A program made the position numbers and the translations under genes. Positions 11,501 through 18,895 of a stretch of DNA of 64,000 bases are shown here, one piece after another. Below the pieces are notes generated by a model. The model worked only from the letters and a program-made list of their open reading frames with translations. It was not told the DNA's origin and searched no databases. The stretch's first letter is position 1. The number at the start of each line of letters is the position of its first letter. The DNA is from JAENVT01 sp039931555 (GTDB lineage Bacteria > Actinomycetota > Acidimicrobiia > Acidimicrobiales > Ilumatobacteraceae), in NCBI GenBank assembly GCA_039931555.1, contig JBDTRP010000001.1:1-64000 (forward strand), written 5' to 3'.

Positions 11501-12082
11501 CAACAAGCTGGCCTCAGTGGCATCGAGGCGACGCTCGGCGCGTTCCTTGCGCCGGCGGAACTTCAACACACCGGCGGCCTCCTCGATGATCGATCGGCGT
11601 TCTTCGGGCCGAGCGTTCAGCACCGCGTCGATCTGACCCTGGCTGACGATCACGTGCTGTTGGCGACCCACGCCTGCATCGCTCAGCAGTTCCTGCACGT
11701 CGAGCAGACGGCACGTGACACCGTTGATCGAGTATTCGCTCTCACCCGTGCGGAACAGGATTCGCGACACCGTGACCTCGGTGAACTCGATCGGCAGGAG
11801 CCCAGCGGAATTGTCGATCGTCAGGCTCACTTCGGCGCGACCGAGCGCCGGACGCTTCGCCGTGCCGGCGAAGATCACGTCATCCATCTTCTGACTACGC
11901 ACTGCGCTGGGGGCCTGGGCGCCGAGCACCCAGGCAATGGCGTCGACCACATTCGACTTGCCCGACCCGTTGGGCCCGACGACCACGGTGACCCCCGGCT
12001 CGAGCTGGAGGGTGGTGGCGTCGGCAAACGACTTGAATCCTTTGAGGGTCAGCGACTTCAGGAACACGGCGCTCGCGACCAT
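8594..12082 (-). CDS. smc: Chromosome segregation protein SMC
   Basis: Condensin-type ATPase that extrudes and organises chromosomal DNA. The 1162-residue product has Walker A VVGPNGSGKS near residue 36. Two long coiled-coil arms (Glu/Arg/Ala-rich) flank a hinge near residues 480-640. The C-terminal head has LSGGERSLTALAYLFA near 1069 and Walker B FYVMDEVEAALDD near 1097. Length and architecture are normal for the family. ATG at 12082 is used; a GTG at 12100 would add six residues. The 196-base region upstream holds two strong inverted repeats. ScpA and ScpB are not in the window. Confidence 0.97.
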   Translation of the reverse strand: MVASAVFLKSLTLKGFKSFADATTLQLEPGVTVVVGPNGSGKSNVVDAIAWVLGAQAPSAVRSQKMDDVIFAGTAKRPALGRAEVSLTIDNSAGLLPIEFTEVTVSRILFRTGESEYSINGVTCRLLDVQELLSDAGVGRQQHVIVSQGQIDAVLNARPEERRSIIEEAAGVLKFRRRKERAERRLDATEASLLRVQDLLREVRRQLRPLERQAEAARRHGDLVAELSALQIYQRGREIAAQRTRLIALAGEKITLQATEHDLRAELASLDTGVMAAEAELTARGDLDLSDEMVRVEQLRERSRGIAAVLVERRRSMERDRGQLMDSGVFASLEADAGNLRVELERVADDLRQLGPEAEHLAMEEEEFGSEREQAMATIDNVVASSSAATAAAEVRGELRSLRGSADRADSELQRLRSRLDVLRERVGRLDADAERLRLECEHAQVVEAALVADLEVAEARRVTAEGVHESALAARQIATDDVSRWGARAEALHLALESARARAGAEHLAGVDDVLGTLLDLIDIDAGWEAAVEAALGEALEAVVVASTQAGRRALDSLRASNVNGAVIALGAAHGVPLAPPESGVPVRPHVRSQQVGVSELLDAIVGSAVRVSTWADAIDVAIAHPSAVIVTDEGDRFGPSGWRVGVASGGATASALEEAQERLGIATAELEGRVRAEEAARAELDAARAREAQLSRELDTHDAGFSATSTALARAQSERRDTQSELETVEHTAGEAGERLDRERSRIAELDALVPALDADEAAEAEAAKARGETRARLDARAALLANRRQDLEVRNAGLHEREQFLQRRLEETERRLEVDVVARAQAGQRRLEVEEALGAVQNLAALVDRHRHMIETRHNELMEIRRKQSDEVRGIAQRLDDARRRRGVAEKALDENRERSRRVEVDEAEVRMRLEGAVEALRHDHDLEPAAAEVAELPTLPEGVSAAARVRDLERELRLMGPINPLALEEFNELQTRHQFLETQLEDVRNTRRDLMRVIKAVDLEIQTVFSAAFADVSTHFTQLFSMLFPGGVGSLVLTTPDDPLNTGIEVEAKPSGKNVKKLSLLSGGERSLTALAYLFAVFRSRPSPFYVMDEVEAALDDVNLHRFLGLIHEFRQEAQLLVVSHQKRTMEAGDSLLGITMQPGGSSKVITERVTAST

Positions 12083-12115
12083 AGCCGCGCCCGTCCCCAC
12101 ACCCCGAAGAACCCA

Positions 12116-12166
12116 GCCCCGAGCCGACGAGCTACGTGTCGGATACGAGCAGCAACGGCTCGGGGC
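12116..12166 (-). other. Inverted repeat (stem-loop) ahead of smc
   Basis: Perfect 11-base arms GCCCCGAGCCG (12116-12126) and CGGCTCGGGGC (12156-12166) enclose a 29-base loop. In an RNA running from mutM to smc this would form a GC-rich hairpin ending about 33 bases before the smc ATG. There is no U-tract, so it is not a classical terminator. A role in smc leader structure or RNA processing is only an inference. Confidence 0.6.
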
Positions 12167-12179
12167 GGTTCACTCGAAC

Positions 12180-12222
12180 CTTTGTCGCTCCCAGGTCGCT
12201 CAGCGACCTCGCAGCGACAAAG
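12180..12222. other. 43-base interrupted palindrome between mutM and smc
   Basis: Nested arms CTTTGTCGCT (12180-12189) and AGCGACAAAG (12213-12222) plus AGGTCGCT (12193-12200) and AGCGACCT (12202-12209) give 18 paired bases with only a 3-base internal mismatch (CCC against CGC) and a one-base centre. It could act as a hairpin in either direction, or as a binding site for a dimeric protein. It does not match the parS consensus and has no T-run. Confidence 0.65.
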
Positions 12223-12278
12223 TTCAGGCGAAGACGCCAGATCTGCCGATGCCGCGCGTGGCGCAGGATGGAGTGGCG

Positions 12279-13121
12279 TCAGCGTTGGCAGCGCGGGCAG
12301 AAGCAGGTCGAGCGGCCTCCTGAAACAGTGCGCACGATCTCGGCTCGCCCGCAGGTGAGGCAGCGCTGCCCGGCCCGGTCGTAGACACGATGGTCGAGCT
12401 GGAAGCTGCCGCCGTCGCCCATCACATCGACGTACTGGGTGTCGCTCAAGGTGCTGCCGCCGGCGTCGATCGCGGTCTGCAGGATCGAGTGAATCGCGTC
12501 GTGCAGCCGTCGAACGTCGGCGGGCTTCACGGTGTTGGCCAACCGATCCGGTCGCAACTTGGCCCGATGGAGGATCTCGTCGCAGTAGATGTTGCCGATA
12601 CCGGCGATCACGTGCTGGTCGAGAAGCAGCGGCTTCAACTGGCGAGCACGACCGCGCAGGATGCCGGCAAGTTGAGCCACCGACAGACCGTCGGTGATCG
12701 GGTCGATGCCGAGCTTGGCCAGCTCGGGCAGTTCGGTGCCGACGTGGTCGGGATCGAACACCACCATCTCGCCGAACGTACGAGGATCGACGAACCACAG
12801 CTCCTGCGCCGGCTCCCCGGCAAGGTGCAGCACCACGTGGGTGTGGTCCGGGCGTGTCGAGCCGGCATCGCTCACCAAGACGCGGCCGCTCATCCGTAGG
12901 TGGATCATCAGTGCTTCACCGGTGTCGAGTTGACACACGATGTACTTGCCGCGGCGTCCGATCGAGGTGATCGTGGCATCGGTCAGACCGTCGATCAGAG
13001 CCTGAGGCGAGGTCCGACGGACCGTGCGTTCTCGTCCGACCTCGACCCGAGCGATTCGGCGGCCGACGACGAACGACACCATGCCGCGCCGGACCGTCTC
13101 GACCTCTGGGAGCTCCGGCAC
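12279..13121 (-). CDS. mutM: Formamidopyrimidine-DNA glycosylase
   Basis: Base-excision repair enzyme that removes 8-oxoguanine and formamidopyrimidines and cleaves the abasic site. The 280-residue protein begins MPELPEVETVRRGM, with the catalytic Pro2 and Glu3 exposed after Met removal. It has GRRGKYI with the conserved Lys, DPRTFGEM, and a C-terminal zinc finger with pairs CLTC and CPRC. Length is normal. It lies three bases after the rnc stop, so rnc and mutM are probably co-transcribed, as in other actinobacteria. Confidence 0.96.
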   Translation of the reverse strand: MPELPEVETVRRGMVSFVVGRRIARVEVGRERTVRRTSPQALIDGLTDATITSIGRRGKYIVCQLDTGEALMIHLRMSGRVLVSDAGSTRPDHTHVVLHLAGEPAQELWFVDPRTFGEMVVFDPDHVGTELPELAKLGIDPITDGLSVAQLAGILRGRARQLKPLLLDQHVIAGIGNIYCDEILHRAKLRPDRLANTVKPADVRRLHDAIHSILQTAIDAGGSTLSDTQYVDVMGDGGSFQLDHRVYDRAGQRCLTCGRAEIVRTVSGGRSTCFCPRCQR

Positions 13122-13124
13122 GGC

Positions 13125-13829
13125 CTACCCCTCGGCAGCGAGCACGTCGTAGGCCTCGGACGCCGCCTGCTGTTCGGCCAGCTTCTTCGACTTACCTTCG
13201 CCTTGGCCAAGAGCGGTGCCGTCGACGAGCACCGTTGCCTTGAACAGTTTGGAGTGATCAGGCCCTGACTCGGTCAACAGGTAGACGGGCGCCGTGTCGT
13301 ACAGCCTGGCGGTCAACTCCTGCAGCACCGTCTTGTGGTCCAGGCGATCGAGCTGACCAGCGGCGACGTCGAGCCGATCGCTGAACAGACGAGCGATCAA
13401 CGCCTTGGCGGCATCGACCCCGCCATCGAGGTAGACGGCGCCGAGAACTGCTTCCAGGGCATCGGACAGGATCGAGCTCTTCTTCCTTCCGCCGGCCGCG
13501 TCCTCGCCCTTGCCCAGCAACAGCCACGCTCCGAGCCCGATCGATTCGGCGACATCGGCCAACGCGGTGGCATTCACCACGCTCTTGCGGAGGTCGGTCA
13601 GCTTGCCCTCCGGCAGATCGCCATGACGTCGATAGACAATCTCGGCCACGACCCAACCCAGCACGGCGTCACCGAGGAACTCGAGTCGCTCGTTCGAAGG
13701 CTGACCGCCTACTTCGGCGCACCAGGACCGGTGTGCAAGGGCCCGGCGGAGCAACTCCGTATCGTCGAAGTCGTACCCGAGCCGACGGCTCAGAACACCG
13801 AGACCAGCAGTGACGTCGGTCGTTCTCAC
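13125..13829 (-). CDS. rnc: Ribonuclease III
   Basis: Endoribonuclease that cuts double-stranded RNA, including the rRNA precursor. The 234-residue protein has the signature NERLEFLGDAVLGWVVAE around residues 46-63 and the second acidic cluster SDALEAVLGAVYLDGG. A C-terminal double-stranded RNA-binding domain starts near residue 160 and includes KSKKLAEQQAASEAYDVL. It uses a GTG start that overlaps the acyl carrier protein stop in a GTGA arrangement. The plsX-acp-rnc order is widely conserved. Confidence 0.96.
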   Translation of the reverse strand: MRTTDVTAGLGVLSRRLGYDFDDTELLRRALAHRSWCAEVGGQPSNERLEFLGDAVLGWVVAEIVYRRHGDLPEGKLTDLRKSVVNATALADVAESIGLGAWLLLGKGEDAAGGRKKSSILSDALEAVLGAVYLDGGVDAAKALIARLFSDRLDVAAGQLDRLDHKTVLQELTARLYDTAPVYLLTESGPDHSKLFKATVLVDGTALGQGEGKSKKLAEQQAASEAYDVLAAEG

Positions 13830-14122
13830 GCTTCCCGGACGCGGGCGTAGACGTAGTCGACCGCGTCACGCACGGTCTTCAGATCGACCAGATCCTCGTC
13901 CTCGATTCGAAAGCCGACGGACCGCTCGCTGAGATCCTCTTCCAACGCCTCGACCAGTTCGATGAGGGCCAACGAGTCGGCGTCGAGGTCGTCGACGAAC
14001 GACTGCCCTTCGGAGATGGTCGATGGCTCGATCTCCAAGATGTCGGCCAAGTTGGCGCGGACGATCTCGAAGACTTCATTGCGGTCGAGCGGACCCTGTT
14101 CGACGTCGGTCTCGGCAGGCAC
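13826..14122 (-). CDS. acpP: Acyl carrier protein
   Basis: Small acidic carrier that holds acyl chains on a phosphopantetheine arm for fatty-acid and phospholipid synthesis. The product is 98 residues. The attachment site is the Ser in DDLDADSLALIELVEALEED. The start is GTG at 14122, supported by a GAGGAG box about nine bases upstream; a much longer upstream frame has no family similarity. The N-terminus is about 20 residues longer than E. coli AcpP. It sits between plsX and rnc, as expected. A specialised carrier rather than the main ACP cannot be excluded. Confidence 0.92.
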   Translation of the reverse strand: MPAETDVEQGPLDRNEVFEIVRANLADILEIEPSTISEGQSFVDDLDADSLALIELVEALEEDLSERSVGFRIEDEDLVDLKTVRDAVDYVYARVREA

Positions 14123-14198
14123 GGGTGAACACTCCTCGGTGTTGTTAGCAGCGCGGGATTCTAGCGCCTGGGTGGTCGCAGGACGGGTCAATCCACCG

Positions 14199-15170
14199 CT
14201 ATTCGTGCAGCGCGACTGCTGAGCGGATCTCGTCGACGAGGCGGTGTTCGACCATCTCGTGGGCCAGCTTGATGGCATTCAACATCGCCTTGGAGTTGGA
14301 CGAGCCGTGGCTGATGATGCACACGCCGTCAACGCCGAGCAGCACCGCCCCGCCGTACGTGTCGGGACTGACCTGCTCGTAGAGCGGCAGCAGGGCGGGC
14401 AACAACGCATCGGCGTGCGGCTTGTAGTGCTCCTCGGCGCCGAATGCCTCGAGCAATGCGTTGAGGATGACCCGCAGCCCGCCTTCGAGGGCCTTCAACA
14501 CCACGTTGCCGGTGAAGCCGTCGGTCACGATCACGTCGGCATTCTTCTTCATCACATCGCGACCTTCGACGTTGCCGATGAAATGGATGCCCGGCGCGTG
14601 CGACAACAGCTCGTACGCCTCTTTGCGCAGCGTGTCGCCCTTGCCGGGTTCTTCGCCGATGGACAAGAGGCCGACCGATGGGCGGTCGATGCCGAAACGA
14701 TGGCGGGCATACACCGAGCCCATCTGGCCGAACTGCACCAACCACTCCGGCTGCACCTCGGCGTTGGCGCCGGCGTCGAGCAAGATGTTGGGGCTGTGAC
14801 CCGGAACCGGGATCGGGGTGGCGATCGCCGGGCGGCTGACGCCCTTGATCCGGCCCATGCGCAGCAGCGCCGAAGCCATCGTCGCACCGGTGTTGCCGGC
14901 CGAAACCATTGCCGATGCCTTGCCGTCGCGCACCGCCTCCGCCGCGCGAACCAGCGTGGAATCCTTCTTGCGGCGCACACCTTGCGCGGCATCGTCATCC
15001 ATCATGATCACCTCGGAGGCGACGATCAGTTCCAGGTCGCCGCGCCCTTCGAGATCGGCAGGGCCGACCAACACCACAGGGATGCCCAATGCAGCCGCAG
15101 CATGCGCACCGGCGAGGATCTCGGCCGGAGCGCGATCACCGCCCATCGCGTCAACGGCGATCGGCAACAT
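14199..15170 (-). CDS. plsX: Phosphate acyltransferase PlsX
   Basis: Converts acyl-ACP to acyl-phosphate, the first step of phosphatidic acid synthesis with PlsY and PlsC. The 323-residue product begins MLPIAVDAMGGDRAPAEILA and has MVSAGNTGATMASALLRMG, LLDAGANAEVQPEWLVQFG and FTGNVVLKALEGG, all typical of PlsX. The ATG at 15170 is selected because the upstream extension reads through rpmF. It follows rpmF closely (14 bases) and precedes the acyl carrier protein, giving the common rpmF-plsX-acp order. Confidence 0.96.
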   Translation of the reverse strand: MLPIAVDAMGGDRAPAEILAGAHAAAALGIPVVLVGPADLEGRGDLELIVASEVIMMDDDAAQGVRRKKDSTLVRAAEAVRDGKASAMVSAGNTGATMASALLRMGRIKGVSRPAIATPIPVPGHSPNILLDAGANAEVQPEWLVQFGQMGSVYARHRFGIDRPSVGLLSIGEEPGKGDTLRKEAYELLSHAPGIHFIGNVEGRDVMKKNADVIVTDGFTGNVVLKALEGGLRVILNALLEAFGAEEHYKPHADALLPALLPLYEQVSPDTYGGAVLLGVDGVCIISHGSSNSKAMLNAIKLAHEMVEHRLVDEIRSAVALHE

Positions 15171-15184
15171 CGAAAAGGTGTGGT

Positions 15185-15364
15185 TCAGCCGACGTCGATG
15201 GCGACGCGGTCTTTGTACCAACCGCAGGCCGGGCACACCGTGTGCGGCAGCTTGGCGGCGGCACAGCGTGGGCACACGCTGCGCGACGGCGCCGAGAGCT
15301 TCCACGCGCCAGCACGGTGGCTACGCGACTTCATCTTCGATTTCTTCTTCTTGGGAACGGCCAC
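15185..15364 (-). CDS. rpmF: 50S ribosomal protein bL32
   Basis: Structural protein of the large ribosomal subunit. The 59-residue product reads MAVPKKKKSKMKSRSHRAGA at the start, then CPRC and CPAC zinc pairs (zinc-binding form of L32) and ends KDRVAIDVG. It uses a GTG start at 15364 with AAGGAAG about ten bases upstream. It lies between the DUF177 gene and plsX, the usual position in bacteria. The zinc-binding form suggests that zinc-responsive replacement by a zinc-free copy is possible elsewhere in the genome. Confidence 0.95.
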   Translation of the reverse strand: MAVPKKKKSKMKSRSHRAGAWKLSAPSRSVCPRCAAAKLPHTVCPACGWYKDRVAIDVG

Positions 15365-15423
15365 GGCAGTCTTCCTTGACGAAACGAGCTACGAGAGGTT
15401 AGCGGGACACCGGCCCGTTGCGG

Positions 15424-15936
15424 CTACTGCTCGGGCAGATTCACCTCGAGATGGCTCAATGCCTCCCACCGCGGATCGACGACCGCGGTGACACAGTCGC
15501 AGGTGGCGGTGTTGAGATCGATTCCACACGTGGGGCACAGACCCGCACAATCTGGTCGGCACACCGGCGCCAATGGGGCGTCGAGCAGGATGTTCTCGCG
15601 AACCATCTCGGCCAAGTCGATCTGATCACCGACGATCTCGAAGGCATCAGGATCGGTGAGAACGACCTGGTACAACTCGCCGATCTCGCAAAGCACAACG
15701 CCCGCCGCCGGGGTAAGGCACCGGCGACACGAGTCGGCCCACGGCACGGTGACCTGCCCATCGACGACGAGGCCGTCGGTCAGGGACTCCAGCCGCAGTG
15801 ACACTTCGACCGTCGTATCCGGATCGAACCGTGGATCGACGATGCCCAGGTCGGCAATCGTCGGTTGGAGGTTGAACCGTCGCTCCGAGCCGGGTCGGCG
15901 CATCAGTTCGGCTGCGTTGATCAACAGCGGATTCAT
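15424..15936 (-). CDS. DUF177/YceD family protein
   Basis: YceD-family protein of 170 residues, starting MNPLLINAAELMRRPGSERR. The family is linked to ribosomal RNA accumulation and its gene is usually directly upstream of rpmF, as here. Visible features are VPWADSCRRCLTPAAG, with a CxxC pair, and a Cys-rich end with CRPDCAGLCPTCG, suggesting a small zinc site. The biochemical activity is not established in the family as I know it. The gene is part of the same minus-strand block as coaD, rpmF and plsX. Confidence 0.9.
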   Translation of the reverse strand: MNPLLINAAELMRRPGSERRFNLQPTIADLGIVDPRFDPDTTVEVSLRLESLTDGLVVDGQVTVPWADSCRRCLTPAAGVVLCEIGELYQVVLTDPDAFEIVGDQIDLAEMVRENILLDAPLAPVCRPDCAGLCPTCGIDLNTATCDCVTAVVDPRWEALSHLEVNLPEQ

Positions 15937-15961
15937 ATCAGCCAGGTTAACGGCGGGTGGT

Positions 15962-16564
15962 TTATCCGCGATCTTGATCGAAGAAGCCCTTGGTGGGATC
16001 CTCTTCCTCGACGGCCTCGTCAGCGCGGTGGGCACCGATCGACAGCCGCGAACGGCCGGCATGGACGGTCTTTTGCAGCTTGTCGAGCAAGATCTCGAAG
16101 CTGCCGAGGCGTTGATCGAGGAAGTCCTCGGTCTCGTGCCGCAACCGGCGGGAGTCGGCATCGGCGGCCTCGCTGATCTGGCGGGCCCTCGTCTCGGCAG
16201 CGCGGACGACCTCGGTTCGCTGCACCATACGCTCGGCCTGCACGCGCGCCGCTTCGAGCAACTCGTCGGCTTCGCGACGCGTCTTGGACACGAACTCCTG
16301 GCGTTCCTTGATCATCCACCGCGCCTGGCGCATTTCATCTGGCAGGCGGTGCAACGACTCTTCCAACAGCTCGATGATCTCGTCGCGATCGATGCGCGGC
16401 GACGATGACAACGGCATCGTCGGCGCCGAGGCGATGATGTCGATCGCCCGGCGCAATAAGGTCTCGGCGTCACCGACATACCCATTCGTGCTGCGCACGA
16501 AGGCGTCGGAATCGTCGAACTCCTCGTCGTCTTCGAACTCGTCGTGCTTGTCGTCGTACGTCAT
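15962..16564 (-). CDS. SepIVA/DivIVA-like coiled-coil protein
   Basis: The 200-residue protein has an acidic N-terminus (DEFEDDEEFDDSDAF), a short region around residues 35-80 and a long coiled coil (RQARWMIKERQEFVSKTRRE through the ETEDFLDQRLGSFEILLDKL region). Composition and position, immediately after coaD and before DUF177-rpmF, match the actinobacterial septation and cell-elongation factor SepIVA (the Rv2927c-type protein). It is therefore likely a cytoplasmic scaffold for envelope synthesis. That role is inferred from synteny and shape, with no catalytic motif visible. ATG at 16564 is used; a TTG at 16588 would overlap coaD. Confidence 0.82.
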   Translation of the reverse strand: MTYDDKHDEFEDDEEFDDSDAFVRSTNGYVGDAETLLRRAIDIIASAPTMPLSSSPRIDRDEIIELLEESLHRLPDEMRQARWMIKERQEFVSKTRREADELLEAARVQAERMVQRTEVVRAAETRARQISEAADADSRRLRHETEDFLDQRLGSFEILLDKLQKTVHAGRSRLSIGAHRADEAVEEEDPTKGFFDQDRG

Positions 16565-16584
16565 TTCTTCAGCCAAGATAGGCC

Positions 16585-17076
16585 TCAAAACACCTCGTCG
16601 CGTGGATGGACCCGCGACAACTGCGCCGCGACAGGATGCGGGACCAGTGCGGAGACATCGCCGCCGTAGTGGGCAATCTCACGAATGAAGCGGCTGCTGA
16701 TCGACACCAATGCCGGTTTGCAGGGCAGATACACGGTCCGGACACCGCTGACGGCATGGTTGGTGTGGGCCATCTGCTGCTCGACCTCGAAGTCGCCGCC
16801 GGTGCGCAGGCCCTTCACGATGAACGCCGCAGCGACCTCGCGTGCGGCGTCGACCGCCAGCCCACCGAACGCCACGACCTTGACCGACGGCATGTAGACA
16901 ATGCTGTTGCGGATCATCTCGACGCGCTCGTCGAGGGTGAACATGCCGCTCGGCTTGGTGGGGTTGTGCATGACACCGACAACCACTTCTCCGAACAGGG
17001 CGACCGACTGCTCGATCACGTCGAGGTGCCCGAGGTGAAACGGATCGAAGCTGCCGGGGTACAGCACGGTGATCAT
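16585..17076 (-). CDS. coaD: Phosphopantetheine adenylyltransferase
   Basis: Penultimate enzyme of coenzyme A synthesis, joining ATP and 4'-phosphopantetheine to form dephospho-CoA. The 163-residue product starts MITVLYPGSFDPFHLGHLDV, with the nucleotidyltransferase HxGH motif. It also has VKGLRTGGDFEVEQQMAHTN and ISSRFIREIA, both characteristic of CoaD. Length is typical. It follows rsmD by 32 bases, and the rsmD-coaD pair is a common actinobacterial arrangement. Confidence 0.96.
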   Translation of the reverse strand: MITVLYPGSFDPFHLGHLDVIEQSVALFGEVVVGVMHNPTKPSGMFTLDERVEMIRNSIVYMPSVKVVAFGGLAVDAAREVAAAFIVKGLRTGGDFEVEQQMAHTNHAVSGVRTVYLPCKPALVSISSRFIREIAHYGGDVSALVPHPVAAQLSRVHPRDEVF

Positions 17077-17108
17077 GGGAGGAGTCGTTCGAGGGGCCAT
17101 GCGGCGAC

Positions 17109-17630
17109 TCAGGCTAGTCGTTCGAGTTGCGTGACCCAGGTCCGGCCGTAGCGCCTCGATTTGACGGCTTCCCAACCCTCGGGAGGCTCGATGGAGCGAC
17201 TGGCTTCGGCTACGACAGAGGGAACCTGCAGCGCTGTCAGCAACGGTTGCCACCCGTCGAACTCGTAGGGGGGATCGATCAGGGCGAGGTCGATGCCGCG
17301 GAGCGCGGGAATCCACGCCGGCACGTCGGACGTGACGACGGTCGTGCGCTGCTCGAGCCCGAGCGCGGCGATGTTGGCGCGGAGGGCCTGGAGCGCGGCG
17401 CGGTCGCGTTCGACGAACACACAGGTCGCTGCTCCCCGGGACAACGCCTCGATCCCCAGTGCGCCGGAGCCGGCGAACAGGTCGGCCACGGCCGCTCCGT
17501 CGATGAGGCCGGCGCTGTCGAGGGAGTTGAACACGGCTTGGCGAACCTTGTCGGTGGTCGGTCGGGTGGCCAGGCCGTCGGGGACCGCCAGCTTGCGTCC
17601 CCCGAACTCGCCGGAGACCACCCGGATCAT
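17109..17630 (-). CDS. rsmD: 16S rRNA (guanine(966)-N(2))-methyltransferase RsmD
   Basis: SAM-dependent methyltransferase acting on 16S rRNA in the small subunit. The 173-residue product begins MIRVVSGEFGGRKLAVPDGL and has a SAM-binding motif DLFAGSGALGIEALSRGA. The catalytic N-methyltransferase tetrapeptide reads DPPY. Size and order of motifs fit RsmD. Its ATG overlaps the end of the HutI-like gene (ATGA), so translation is coupled to that unrelated enzyme, which suggests the upstream catabolic-type genes share a transcript with it. Confidence 0.95.
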   Translation of the reverse strand: MIRVVSGEFGGRKLAVPDGLATRPTTDKVRQAVFNSLDSAGLIDGAAVADLFAGSGALGIEALSRGAATCVFVERDRAALQALRANIAALGLEQRTTVVTSDVPAWIPALRGIDLALIDPPYEFDGWQPLLTALQVPSVVAEASRSIEPPEGWEAVKSRRYGRTWVTQLERLA

Positions 17631-18895
17631 GCCCCGGCCCCGCCGACGATCTGGCCGCCGATGACCACCTGATCGAGCAGAGGCGCACCGACGGCGAGAC
17701 AGATCTCATCGGGATGCGGGCAATCGAGGACGATGAGGTCGCCGCGCTTGCCGACATCGAGCGAACCGCACGACGCCTGCCGGCCCAAGCTGTACGCCGC
17801 GTTGAGGGTCGCCCCCACGATCACTTCGCCCGGTGTCATCCGAAACCAGGGTGCGGCCGTGGCCACGGTGTTGAGCAGCGACGTGGCGTGGATCGAGGAG
17901 CAGAAATCGGTGGCGACGGCGACCGGTACGTCGTGTTCGATGAACAGCCGCGCCTTGGCCCGTTCGCTGGTCATGTACACCAGTTCGGCCATGGGCAAGA
18001 TCACCGCAATCGTGTCGGTTCGGCCGACCTCGCGGATCTCGTCGGGTGGTGTGTACGTGAGATGTTCGGCCGATACCGCACCGCCGTCGACTGCCGTGGC
18101 CCAGCCCCGCGACGATGCCCACGCGTCGGCATGGACACGCACCGGAAGCCCGAGGTCGCGACCGCGACGCATCAGCCGCAGTGCCTGTGCCGGCGTGAAG
18201 TAACCCTGCTCGACCGTGACGTCCTGGAACTCGGCGATGCCCTGTGCTGCGACGGCCGAGAGCATCGGTCCGTCGATCAGATCGGTGTACCGATCTCCGC
18301 GCGCATCTGGGTCGCCCACGAGATCGCGAGGAACCACGTGTGCGCCAAGGAAGGTGATCGCCAACTGCATTGGGGTCAGCGCCCTGGCCCGCCGCAACAG
18401 ATCCAGCTCGCGCAGTTCCTCCGCAACCGTCAAGCCGTATCCTGACTTGACCTCGAGCGTGGTCACCCCACCGGCAACGATCCGCCGCAGCGTGATCGCC
18501 AGCCGTCTCAGCAACTCGTCGTCGGTGGCATTGCGAGTTGCCAGCACGCTCGACCAGATACCACCGCCACGCGCCGCGACCTCGGCCAACGATGCGCCCC
18601 CGAGGCGCTCGGCGTACTCGTGGTGCCGATCGCCGCCGAACAAGGGGTGACTGTGACACTCGATGAGACCGGGCAGCACGCATCGCCCGCTGGCGTCGAT
18701 GGTCGGCACGCCGTGGCCTCCGTATGATGCCAGCACCTCATCGGTGGATCCAACTGCGACGATCACTCCATCGCGTACGGCGACGGCGCCGTCGCCCACG
18801 ATGCCGAGGTCGCCCTGCGAGTCGCCGCGGCGCGGCTGCCCGTTGTCGCCAACCCGGGCCAGTGCCGACGCGTGCACGACGTTGAGGTCGTTCAT
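17627..18895 (-). CDS. Imidazolonepropionase-like (HutI-family) amidohydrolase
   Basis: Metal-dependent amidohydrolase of 422 residues. HutI-like hallmarks are PGLIECHSHPLFGGDR (HxH metal pair), ARGGGIWSSVLATR, KSGYGL, TFLGAHVVP, SAEHLTY and VATDF with the late Asp ligand. Sites that are usually HAEQ or HADE, and DCNPGS, read HADA and DFCSSIHATS here, so the substrate may differ from imidazolone propionate. No hutH, hutU or hutG is present. It overlaps the upstream M20 gene (ATGA) and the downstream rsmD (ATGA). The fold assignment is firm and the specific reaction uncertain. Confidence 0.85.
   Translation of the reverse strand: MNDLNVVHASALARVGDNGQPRRGDSQGDLGIVGDGAVAVRDGVIVAVGSTDEVLASYGGHGVPTIDASGRCVLPGLIECHSHPLFGGDRHHEYAERLGGASLAEVAARGGGIWSSVLATRNATDDELLRRLAITLRRIVAGGVTTLEVKSGYGLTVAEELRELDLLRRARALTPMQLAITFLGAHVVPRDLVGDPDARGDRYTDLIDGPMLSAVAAQGIAEFQDVTVEQGYFTPAQALRLMRRGRDLGLPVRVHADAWASSRGWATAVDGGAVSAEHLTYTPPDEIREVGRTDTIAVILPMAELVYMTSERAKARLFIEHDVPVAVATDFCSSIHATSLLNTVATAAPWFRMTPGEVIVGATLNAAYSLGRQASCGSLDVGKRGDLIVLDCPHPDEICLAVGAPLLDQVVIGGQIVGGAGA

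Noticed and set aside
12180..12222. Palindrome considered as a parS or SMC-loading site
   Set aside because: It does not resemble the conserved parS consensus (TGTTTCACGTGAAACA) and no parAB genes are near.
8696..12358. A 1220-residue open frame antisense to smc
   Set aside because: High-GC shadow frame: the opposite strand encodes a complete SMC with all motifs, and this frame has only Arg/His/Leu-biased composition with no domain.
17627..18895. HutI as evidence of a histidine utilisation operon
   Set aside because: No hutH, hutU, hutG or regulator in the window, and key motif residues are changed; kept as HutI-like only.
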